From the NCBI RefSeq assembly GCF_003350405.1, contig NZ_QQAW01000008.1, forward strand, positions 62,001 to 126,000: a DNA stretch of 64,000 bases, given 5' to 3'. The DNA is from Gluconacetobacter liquefaciens (lineage in GTDB: Bacteria > Pseudomonadota > Alphaproteobacteria > Acetobacterales > Acetobacteraceae). The notes below the pieces were generated by a model, which was not told where the DNA came from, ran no database searches, and saw only the letters and a list, made by a program, of their open reading frames with translations. Positions 1 through 7,043 of this stretch are shown piece after piece. Each line of letters begins with the position of its first letter. Within the stretch, counting starts at the first letter, position 1. The translations under genes were made by a program, and so were the position numbers.

Positions 1-1
1 C

Positions 2-439
2 TACAGCTTCACCAAGGCCACCTTCACCCGCACCAACCTGATCGCGACCGAGAGCTTCCCCGACGGCAGCAGCGGCGCAGACGTGGCGGAAAAAGGAAAA
101 TACGTCCCGACCGTCCCGCGTAACATGTTTTCCTTTTTCCTGGACTATACCCCGCCCTACCGCCTGTTGCGCGGTTTCGGCCTCAACGGCGGCCTGCGCT
201 ATATCGGCTCCACCTACAACAGCGCCGCAAACAGCTACAAGGTTCCGGCCTACCTGCTGTTCGACATCGGCGCCCATTACGACCTCGGCGCGGCCACCCC
301 CATCCTGCGCGGCCTGAAGGCGCAGCTCGCGGTCTCCAACCTGACGAACAAATACTACATCACGTCCTGCACGGGTGCTTACAGCTGCTATATCGGCCAG
401 GGCCGCCGCCTCTACGGCAACCTCACCTATAGCTGGTAG
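2..439 (+). CDS. TonB-dependent siderophore receptor, C-terminal fragment (cut by window edge)
   Basis: This is the last 145 residues of an outer-membrane TonB-dependent receptor; the reading frame is open to the window edge. The visible part holds the final beta-barrel strands, with the segments NMFSFFLDYT, GLRYIGSTYN and LLFDIGAHYD, and it ends in an aromatic residue (LTYSW) as expected for BamA-dependent barrel insertion. The tail is very like those of the two downstream receptors (2427-4979 and 7044-9698), so it is probably another member of the same tandem family. It lies just upstream of a sigma/FecR pair and probably belongs to the preceding receptor unit. Substrate unknown; a ferric siderophore is the family expectation. 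Confidence 0.9.
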   Translation, partial: YSFTKATFTRTNLIATESFPDGSSGADVAEKGKYVPTVPRNMFSFFLDYTPPYRLLRGFGLNGGLRYIGSTYNSAANSYKVPAYLLFDIGAHYDLGAATPILRGLKAQLAVSNLTNKYYITSCTGAYSCYIGQGRRLYGNLTYSW

Positions 440-548
440 GCACCAGACGACGAACGACAGGTCCATTTTTACAGGGCGGGAACACACCCGTTCGCCATGC
501 CGAAACCGCAAGGCTCCCGCCCCTTTATCCGCCCCACCGCCCTTGATG

Positions 549-565
549 TTGCGATCTATTCTCAA
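549..565. promoter_or_regulatory. Possible Fur-like box upstream of sigma factor gene
   Basis: The 17-bp sequence TTGCGATCTATTCTCAA is an imperfect inverted repeat (TTG..GA and TC..CAA on the opposite strand) about 80 bp before the first sigma-factor start. On the reverse strand it contains TTGAGAAT, a common half of Fur boxes. Iron control of FecI-type sigma genes is established; assignment of this site is inference from the pattern alone. Confidence 0.3.
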
Positions 566-643
566 TAGTGTGGACACACCGATAGCGGGCCGGTTTCCGC
601 CGACTCCACAGACTGCGAGATTGAGCGCCCGGAACGGCATACG

Positions 644-1180
644 GTGGCAAACGACGACACACTTCTCTCGGTCTATCTCGACAACAGGCTCCGCTTCCTC
701 AATCTGGCGGCCAGGATCGTCGGCTCGCGCGCCAAGGCCGAGGACATCGTGCAGGATGCCTTCGTCAACCTCTCCCAGGCCCGGCGCAGCGGCACGCCCG
801 TCGCCAGCCCGCTGGCCTATCTGACGCAGATCGTCCGCCGCCTGGCGCTCGATCACATGCATTCGGGCAAGGTGCGGTTCGAGGAAAGCCACACCGAGCA
901 GGTCCTGGCCGCCCTCTCGACCGAATACCGCACGCCGGAAGATGCCTCCGCGTCCCGCCAGCAGCTCGCCGTCATCGCCTCGGCACTGGACCAGTTGCCC
1001 CCCCGCACCCGCATCGCGTTCGAAATGCAGCGTTTCGGCGGCTACAGACTCCACGAAATCGCGGCAACGCTCGATATCTCCATCACCCGCGCCGCCCAGT
1101 TGATCGCCGAAGCCCTCAAAGCCTGCAAACACGCGATCGACGCGCAGAAACGCGACGGCAAGCCGAGCCCCCGCCCTTGA
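644..1180 (+). CDS. ECF RNA polymerase sigma factor, FecI-like
   Basis: A 178-residue extracytoplasmic-function sigma factor, the usual length for the family. Region 2 spans about residues 5-75, with the conserved AEDIVQDAFVNL (32-43) and the DNA-melting helix before HMHSGKVRF. Region 4 spans about 105-165, with LPPRTRIAFEMQRFGGY and the helix-turn-helix LHEIAATLDISITRAA. It starts at a GTG at 644; the same short leader before a VYL motif is seen in its paralogue at 5224. It sits directly upstream of a FecR gene and a TonB receptor, the order of Fec-type surface-signalling systems in which the siderophore-loaded receptor signals through FecR to release the sigma factor. Regulation by Fur is likely but not proven. 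Confidence 0.9.
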   Translation: MANDDTLLSVYLDNRLRFLNLAARIVGSRAKAEDIVQDAFVNLSQARRSGTPVASPLAYLTQIVRRLALDHMHSGKVRFEESHTEQVLAALSTEYRTPEDASASRQQLAVIASALDQLPPRTRIAFEMQRFGGYRLHEIAATLDISITRAAQLIAEALKACKHAIDAQKRDGKPSPRP

Positions 1181-1250
1181 AAAAACCTTCTCTGCGTCGT
1201 CATCCCAGCAGAAGCCGCCTGGAAAAACCGAGAGCCGCACACCCCGCCAT

Positions 1251-2255
1251 ATGCACGCAATGAACACCCCGCCGCCCCCCGAAGACGATCCACGGGCCGT
1301 ATCCGAAGCGACGGATTTCCTCGTCCGTCTGGCGGACACCCCTGCGGACGCTTCGCTGCATGCGGCCATCCAGTCCTGGCGCCGGCAGCGCCCGGAGAAC
1401 GATGCCGCATGGGCCGCCATGCGCACCGTCTGGCACCTCACCGGAGAACTCGGGCCCGTCCTCCTGCCGCTGGACCCGTCAGGCCCCGTCGCCGGGCAGA
1501 TCCCGGCCCGCCGCCCGCCCACATCCCGGCGGCGCGTCACGCTGGCCGCCACCGCCGCCCTGTCCCTCGGCATCGCTCTCCTGTTCGGCGGCGACATCCG
1601 CCTCGCCCTGCTGGCCGACGCCACGACCCGAACCGCCGAAAACCGCACCATCACCCTGCCCGACGGCAGCACGGCCACCCTGGGCGGGCGCTCAGCCATC
1701 GCCCTGCACTACACCCCCCGGCAGCGACAGGTGGAGGTCCTGGCGGGCGAAGTCTTCTTCACCGTCCGGCACGATGCCGACCACCCCTTTATCGTGACCG
1801 CCGGCCGCCTGACGGCGCGCGACATCGGCACCCGCTTCGATATCGACAGGGCCGACACGCGCATCACGCTGGCCGTCAGCGAGGGCAGCGTCGGCGTCTC
1901 CTGCGGCGACCCGCGCATCCCGGAGAAACGCCTGACCGCCGGCGACGTCATCGCGGTCGATCCCCGCACCGGCCATGCGACGATAAGCCGGGAAGATCCC
2001 TCTGCCATCGGCTCATGGCAACAGGGCCACCTGCTGGTCAGCGACGCCACGGTCGCCTCGGTGGTCCAGACCCTGCGCCGCTATTATCCCGGCATCATCC
2101 TGTCCTACGGTGCGGCCCCCGGCAGAGCCCACGTCGCCGGAAACTACGACCTGTCGGACATTCCCGGCGCGCTTCACGCCGTCGCCGCCCCCGCCCGGAT
2201 CGGCGTCACCCAAATCGGCACACAAATCCTGATATTGGGCGGCACACAGCGCTGA
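1251..2255 (+). CDS. FecR-family anti-sigma / sigma regulator
   Basis: An inner-membrane FecR-type regulator of 334 residues. The N-terminal cytoplasmic part (about 18-65) is a DUF4880-like helix bundle with ATDFLVRLAD and AAWAAMRTVWHLTG. A single membrane helix follows a basic stretch (TSRRR, then about 97-116). The periplasmic FecR domain (about 125-225) contains ITLPDGSTATLGGRSA, VLAGEVFFTVRHD and LTARDIGTRFDI. The C-terminal part (about 260-330, with VVQTLRRYYPGIIL) is the region that contacts the receptor signalling domain. A second ATG at 1260 is an alternative start. It lies 70 bp after the sigma gene and 171 bp before the receptor gene. Confidence 0.9.
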   Translation: MHAMNTPPPPEDDPRAVSEATDFLVRLADTPADASLHAAIQSWRRQRPENDAAWAAMRTVWHLTGELGPVLLPLDPSGPVAGQIPARRPPTSRRRVTLAATAALSLGIALLFGGDIRLALLADATTRTAENRTITLPDGSTATLGGRSAIALHYTPRQRQVEVLAGEVFFTVRHDADHPFIVTAGRLTARDIGTRFDIDRADTRITLAVSEGSVGVSCGDPRIPEKRLTAGDVIAVDPRTGHATISREDPSAIGSWQQGHLLVSDATVASVVQTLRRYYPGIILSYGAAPGRAHVAGNYDLSDIPGALHAVAAPARIGVTQIGTQILILGGTQR

Positions 2256-2367
2256 CGCACTGACAGCGGACATTTTCCGTCCTCCCTCTTCCCTCCATCC
2301 CCTCCGCCTCTTCTTTTTTCGTGCCACCCGCCTGTAAATCCAGCGCCCTCGTTCTTCTCATTATCAG

Positions 2368-2386
2368 GCAAATGCGAGTCATTTGC
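2368..2386. promoter_or_regulatory. Fur-like palindrome upstream of TonB receptor
   Basis: GCAAATGCGAGTCATTTGC is a 19-bp inverted repeat (7-bp arms GCAAATG/CATTTGC, 5-bp centre) about 40 bp before the receptor start at 2427. A near copy occurs at the same place before the next receptor (7004-7022), including the following GCATAT. Size and arm content fit an iron-response operator of the Fur type. It implies the receptor has its own promoter separate from sigma/fecR. Confidence 0.6.
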
Positions 2387-2426
2387 ATATAAACGCGACA
2401 CACGAGAAAACGGAGCGGCTTCCAGA

Positions 2427-4979
2427 ATGATTTCCGGGCAACACGGCACCAGGCGCATCATCAGGCACTGGCGATATTACCTGATGGTCGGCATTGCCCA
2501 GACGGCATTCTCACACGCAGCGCCGACCTTCGCCTCCCCCACCGACATGACCCAGTTGGCCGCCCAGACCCGGGCCTTCAATATTCCTGCCCAGCCTTTG
2601 GCAACGGCGCTGGCTGCCTTCGCCCGGCAATCCGGCCGGCAGATGTCTTACGACCCCGCCATCACCACGGGCGTCACCGCACATGGCGTCTCGGGAACCA
2701 TGGCGCCGGAAGCCGCACTCGCCACGCTGCTCGCTGGCACACCGGTCCATTTCCACCGGCTGAACGCCAGCACGCTGGTGCTCGACCGCACGACGTCTTC
2801 CACCATCACCCTCGGCCCGGTCCGCGTCGGCGGTGCCACCACCCATCAGGACCCGACGGGCCCCGGCATCGGCTACGTCGCCGAAAACACCCTGGCCGGC
2901 ACAAAGACCGATACTCCGATCACCGAAATCCCCAATTCCATCTACGTCGTCACGAAACAGCAGATGATCGACCAGCAGCCGCAGAACGTGCAGGAAGCCC
3001 TGCGCTACGTCGCGGGTGTCCGTACCGAGGGTGCCGGAACCTACGGCGATGCGTCCCCCAATACCGCCGGCTCCATCATGCAGCGCGGTTTCGATACGAA
3101 GCAGTTCGTGGACGGCCTGCTGACGGAATCCACCAGCGCGGGCGAAACCGCCTTTCTCGACCGGATCGAAGTCGTCAACGGCCCCGCCTCCGTCATGTAT
3201 GGTCAGTCCAATCCGGGCGGCCTGCTGGCAACGAGCCTCAAGAAACCCACCGACACGCCCCTGCATCAGGTCTCGCTCGGCTTCGGCAACTGGGGCCGCT
3301 ACGAACTGACGGCCGATGTCAGCGACAAGCTCACGCAATCGGGCAATGTCCGCTACCGCGTGGCCGCCATCGGCGTCACTCAAGGCACGCAGACCGACCA
3401 TATCGATTATCACCGCGTCGGCGTCCTGCCATCGATCACATGGGATATCGACCCCAGGACATCCCTGACCCTGACCGGCATGTACATGTACACCCCCGGA
3501 AACGGCGTCGGTCTGGAATATCCGCTTCTCGGCACAATGCTCCCCCTCGATGGCAGGCGGATTTCCAGAAGCACCTATTTGGGCCTGATCAATGCGAACA
3601 CCCAGTCTTCGAAAGACGCGATGTTCGAATATCAGTTCTCCCACAGATTCAATCGTTTCATCAGCTTCCGGCAGGTCTTCCGCTGGGAAAACAGCAACGA
3701 CAGCAACAACAGTTTCTATTATGATGGCACAGGCTCCCCCGGTCAGGTCTATCTGCAACCATGGTGGACGCAGGACAGAAACACGACCACTGGCCTCGAT
3801 ACCCGCATTTTCGGCAAGTTCGATACCGGCCCGCTCCAGCACACTTGGGTCGTCGGGTCAGATTTCCGGATGTTCGACTGGGATTTCCTGTCAACGTCGG
3901 ACAAATCCGGAAACGAGCCGCTGGTGGACGCCTTCACCAATCCCACGTCACATTATGTTCCCTGCTACAGCGCCCTTTCCGGCTGCACGGTCAGAAATTC
4001 CGTCTCACGCTTCAACTATTTCCAGGAAGGCGTCTATTTCCAGGACCAGATCAAGTGGAGGGGCCTGTCCATCCTGCTCGGTGGCCGACAGGACTGGGTG
4101 AATTATGGAGCGAAATATGAAAACTACTCGACCACCAATGCCGAAGGGATGACGTCTTCACAGTCCGGCGCCAGCCGGGCCGCCCCCCAGCCGCAAAGCG
4201 CCTTCACCTGGCGGGCCGGGCTGGTCTATACACTTCCGTTCGGCCTTTCCCCCTATTTCAGCTACGCCACATCCTTCATTCCCCAGAATTCGACCAACTG
4301 GCAGGGCCAACCCTTCGCGCCCCTGACCGGCCAGCAATTCGAAGCCGGCCTGAAATACAAGGTTCCCCACCGCGACATCCTGCTCACCGCGTCAGCCTTC
4401 CATATCGACGAAAATCATTACCTTATCAGCGACATCACCCACAGCGGCTACCAGTACGACGGTGGCCGGGTCCGCTCCCAGGGTGTCGAGGTCTCCGCCA
4501 ACGCGAACGTGACCCGCGATCTCAGGCTGGTGGCATCCTACACCTTCACCGATCTCCGTTTCGCCAGGACGAACAAGAGCGCGAAACGCTACGATCCCTA
4601 CACCGATTCATCCTATGGCGATGCGCTCTCGCAGCAGGGCATGTCCGTCCCCAACATCCCACGCAACATGTTCTCGCTCTTCGTCGACTACACGTTTCCC
4701 ATCCGTGCCCTGCGCGGCCTGGGCATCAATGGCGGCATGCGCTACACCGGCACCACCTACGGCGACAGCGTCGAATCCTTCAAGACGCCTGCCTATCTCC
4801 TGTTCGACATCGGCGCGCACTACGATCTCGGCCATGCAACGTCCGTCCTGAAAGGGCTGAAAGCCCAGATCGCCATCTCGAACCTGACCAACAAATACTA
4901 CACGGTCTCCTGCACGAGCTGGGCCTGCAACCTTGGTCAGGGCCGCAAGATCTACGGCAATCTGACCTATAACTGGTAA
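2427..4979 (+). CDS. TonB-dependent siderophore receptor with N-terminal signalling domain
   Basis: An 850-residue outer-membrane ferric-siderophore transducer. After a signal region (about 1-36, hydrophobic stretch YYLMVGIAQTAF) comes an STN signalling domain (about 50-118; FNIPAQPLATALAAFARQSG). The plug begins near 160 with ITEIPNSIYVVTKQQM and includes RGFDTKQFVDG and VMYGQSNPGG. The rest is a 22-strand-type barrel ending in LTYNW. The STN domain marks it as the surface-signalling partner of the upstream sigma/FecR pair. The stretch ITLGPVRVGGATTHQDPTGP, a linker between STN and plug, is shared almost exactly with the receptors at 7044 and 35679, pointing to recent duplication. The ligand is not deducible. 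Confidence 0.93.
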   Translation: MISGQHGTRRIIRHWRYYLMVGIAQTAFSHAAPTFASPTDMTQLAAQTRAFNIPAQPLATALAAFARQSGRQMSYDPAITTGVTAHGVSGTMAPEAALATLLAGTPVHFHRLNASTLVLDRTTSSTITLGPVRVGGATTHQDPTGPGIGYVAENTLAGTKTDTPITEIPNSIYVVTKQQMIDQQPQNVQEALRYVAGVRTEGAGTYGDASPNTAGSIMQRGFDTKQFVDGLLTESTSAGETAFLDRIEVVNGPASVMYGQSNPGGLLATSLKKPTDTPLHQVSLGFGNWGRYELTADVSDKLTQSGNVRYRVAAIGVTQGTQTDHIDYHRVGVLPSITWDIDPRTSLTLTGMYMYTPGNGVGLEYPLLGTMLPLDGRRISRSTYLGLINANTQSSKDAMFEYQFSHRFNRFISFRQVFRWENSNDSNNSFYYDGTGSPGQVYLQPWWTQDRNTTTGLDTRIFGKFDTGPLQHTWVVGSDFRMFDWDFLSTSDKSGNEPLVDAFTNPTSHYVPCYSALSGCTVRNSVSRFNYFQEGVYFQDQIKWRGLSILLGGRQDWVNYGAKYENYSTTNAEGMTSSQSGASRAAPQPQSAFTWRAGLVYTLPFGLSPYFSYATSFIPQNSTNWQGQPFAPLTGQQFEAGLKYKVPHRDILLTASAFHIDENHYLISDITHSGYQYDGGRVRSQGVEVSANANVTRDLRLVASYTFTDLRFARTNKSAKRYDPYTDSSYGDALSQQGMSVPNIPRNMFSLFVDYTFPIRALRGLGINGGMRYTGTTYGDSVESFKTPAYLLFDIGAHYDLGHATSVLKGLKAQIAISNLTNKYYTVSCTSWACNLGQGRKIYGNLTYNW

Positions 4980-4987
4980 CCGTACCC

Positions 4988-5014
4988 GGCAGGGACGGCC
5001 TTCTTCTCCCTGCC
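4988..5014 (+). terminator. Hairpin after TonB receptor gene
   Basis: GGCAGGGA and TCCCTGCC form a perfect 8-bp stem with an 11-nt loop, 8 bases after the receptor stop codon. No long T run follows, so it may be a weak or Rho-assisted terminator or an mRNA 3-prime stabiliser. Confidence 0.45.
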
Positions 5015-5223
5015 CTCCGAAAAATGTCCGGCCAGGGGCACTCCATGCAAGACGGCCAGCCCCACCGGTTTTTAAGGGGCCACCTCAAGATTTTTCCACC
5101 ACCACCCACCCGGCCGAATAACGGTTGCAGTTAAGAAAAACTCGCAATACACGAAACCCATCCCGGCATGCGACATCATCGGGAAACCCCAGCGGGTCAC
5201 AAGACGCCAGAAAGCATGGAGCG

Positions 5224-5742
5224 GTGGAAGAGTCACAACAGATCGTGGATGTCTATCTCAGCCACCGCGCCCGGTTCGTCGAGGTCGCCGCCGCCATCGT
5301 CGGCTGCCGCGCCCGCGCCGAAGATATCGTGCAGGACGCCTTCCTCAAGGTCACCACGGCGCAGAGGCAGGGCATCGCGATCCAGCACCCCCTGCCCTAC
5401 CTGTTGCAGGCCATCCGGCGCCTTGCCATCGACCGCCTGCGTTTCGGGCGGGTCCGCAACGAAGAGGATATCTGCAACAGCGCCATCCAGGGCCTGCTCG
5501 CCGATCCCCTTTCCCCCGAATCCCACGCCGAAAGCCGCGAGGCACTGGCCATCGTCGAGCGCGCCCTCGCCACGCTTCCCGCCCGCACCCGGCTGGCCTT
5601 CGAGATGAAGCGCCTCGGCGGCTGCAAACTGCGCGAGATCGCCGAAACCCTGGATATCTCGATCGTCCGGGCCGCGCAGTTGATCAACGATGCGATGGCC
5701 GCATGCCAGCAGGCGCTCGATGACACCGCAGCCGGAAACTGA
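5224..5742 (+). CDS. ECF RNA polymerase sigma factor, FecI-like
   Basis: The second sigma factor of the tandem array, 172 residues from the GTG at 5224. The open frame extends to an ATG at 5125, but the extra 33 residues are low-complexity and have no counterpart in the paralogue at 644, so the GTG is preferred. Region 2 contains ARAEDIVQDAFLKV; region 4 contains LPARTRLAFEMKRLGGCKL and REIAETLDISIVRAAQLI. Alignment by eye shows close similarity to the 644-1180 protein along its whole length. It is followed by fecR (5833) and a receptor (7044), repeating the preceding gene order. Confidence 0.88.
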   Translation: MEESQQIVDVYLSHRARFVEVAAAIVGCRARAEDIVQDAFLKVTTAQRQGIAIQHPLPYLLQAIRRLAIDRLRFGRVRNEEDICNSAIQGLLADPLSPESHAESREALAIVERALATLPARTRLAFEMKRLGGCKLREIAETLDISIVRAAQLINDAMAACQQALDDTAAGN

Positions 5743-5832
5743 ACCGCATACCTTGAAAAACGCCCGCCTTCCCCGTCTCCCTGACAAGACGGCAGCCCGC
5801 CCGCCGCAAACCCATCGGATAGTGAACCGCTC

Positions 5833-6876
5833 GTGGTCCCTATGACAGACACCCCTTCCGACCAGAACGACGGGCCGACCACGGAGGCCAACATGTGGGT
5901 CATCCGCCTGACCGAGGACCCGGACGACCCCGCCACACGCCGCGCATTCGCCGCCTGGCATGGCGATGCGCCCGCGCATGCCCAGGCCTGGGCCAGGGCG
6001 CTCCGCGTCTGGCAACTCACCGGCGCCCTCAGCCCGGCCCTGCTCGCCCTTCCCGTGGTCGAAGCGCCGCCGGCCACCAGTTCCCCCACCGTCACGCCGC
6101 CCGGCAGGCGCCGGCACCCATCCCCTCGCGCTACCCGGCGGCGCCGTCGCACAGCCCTTTCCCTGGCCGCGGCTGCCTGTGTCGCGGGCCTGTTCGTCCT
6201 CCCGGATATGCAAATCGCCCTGCGGGCCGATTACACCGCCCCTACGGGGCACGACCGCACCATCACCCTCGCCGACGGCAGCATCATCACGCTGGGCGCG
6301 AAATCGGCCATCGCGGTGCATGACCGCCCGGAGGGCCGGGACGTGACCCTGCTGGCCGGCGAGGCCTTCTTCCAGGTCCGGCACGACGCCCACCGCCCCT
6401 TCACGGTGCATGCCGGCACCCTGCGCGCGCGCGACATCGGTACGCGCTTCGATATCCGCATGGACCGCGCGGAAATCCGCGTCGGCGTCCAGGATGGCAC
6501 GGTCGGCATCTCCACCGCACCGAACAGCCCGGAAACGCGCCTCGGCAGCGGGGACGAAATCCGGCTGAACCGCGCCACCGGCACTTTGACGCAGGACCAG
6601 GTCGCCCCCGACACGATCGGTTCCTGGACCACAGGCACCCTGGTCGTGGCCGACGACACGGCCGATAACGTCATCGAAACGCTCCGGCGCTATTACCCCG
6701 GCTTCATCGTGACATGGGGCGGCACGCTCCGCTCCCGGCATGTCGGCGGGGTATACGACCTGCACAATATCCCCGCTGCCCTCCGTGCCGCGATCCTCCC
6801 CGCAGGCGGCCATGTGCGCGCAATCGGCCACCAGATCCTCCTGGCCACGACGGCACGCACGCCCACCGACCGATAA
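5833..6876 (+). CDS. FecR-family anti-sigma / sigma regulator
   Basis: A 347-residue FecR protein, paralogous to the one at 1251. The cytoplasmic N-terminus (about 20-70) carries MWVIRLTEDPDDPATRRAFA and WARALRVWQLTG. A basic run (RATRRRRRTA) precedes one membrane helix (about 115-130). The periplasmic FecR domain has ITLADGSIITLGAKSAIAVH, LLAGEAFFQVRHDAHRPF and RARDIGTRFDIRM. The C-terminal signalling-contact part has VIETLRRYYPGFIV. An ATG at 5842 is an alternative start. It is placed between the sigma gene and receptor gene of the second triplet. Confidence 0.9.
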   Translation: MVPMTDTPSDQNDGPTTEANMWVIRLTEDPDDPATRRAFAAWHGDAPAHAQAWARALRVWQLTGALSPALLALPVVEAPPATSSPTVTPPGRRRHPSPRATRRRRRTALSLAAAACVAGLFVLPDMQIALRADYTAPTGHDRTITLADGSIITLGAKSAIAVHDRPEGRDVTLLAGEAFFQVRHDAHRPFTVHAGTLRARDIGTRFDIRMDRAEIRVGVQDGTVGISTAPNSPETRLGSGDEIRLNRATGTLTQDQVAPDTIGSWTTGTLVVADDTADNVIETLRRYYPGFIVTWGGTLRSRHVGGVYDLHNIPAALRAAILPAGGHVRAIGHQILLATTARTPTDR

Positions 6877-7003
6877 CCCGCGCACCTCGAAAAGCACGAT
6901 GACCGGACCCGGAACAAAACCCGGAGACAGAACCCCGAAACACAAACCGGAAAAATCTTCGCACCGTCGCCCTTAAAAAACGAACAGCGTCCCCGTCCTT
7001 CTT

Positions 7004-7022
7004 TCAAATGCGATGCATTTGC
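7004..7022. promoter_or_regulatory. Fur-like palindrome upstream of TonB receptor
   Basis: TCAAATGCGATGCATTTGC contains arms CAAATG/CATTTG around a 5-bp centre and is followed by ATAT, matching the site at 2368-2386 in 16 of 19 positions. It lies about 20 bp before the receptor start at 7044, close enough to block transcription or translation initiation. Inferred to be an iron-response operator. Confidence 0.6.
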
Positions 7023-7043
7023 ATATTGGAGACATGACGCCCC

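Noticed and set aside
5233-6945. 570-codon open frame on the minus strand across sigma and fecR genes
   Set aside because: Low-complexity Gly/Asp/Arg translation; both genes on the + strand have clear family motifs.
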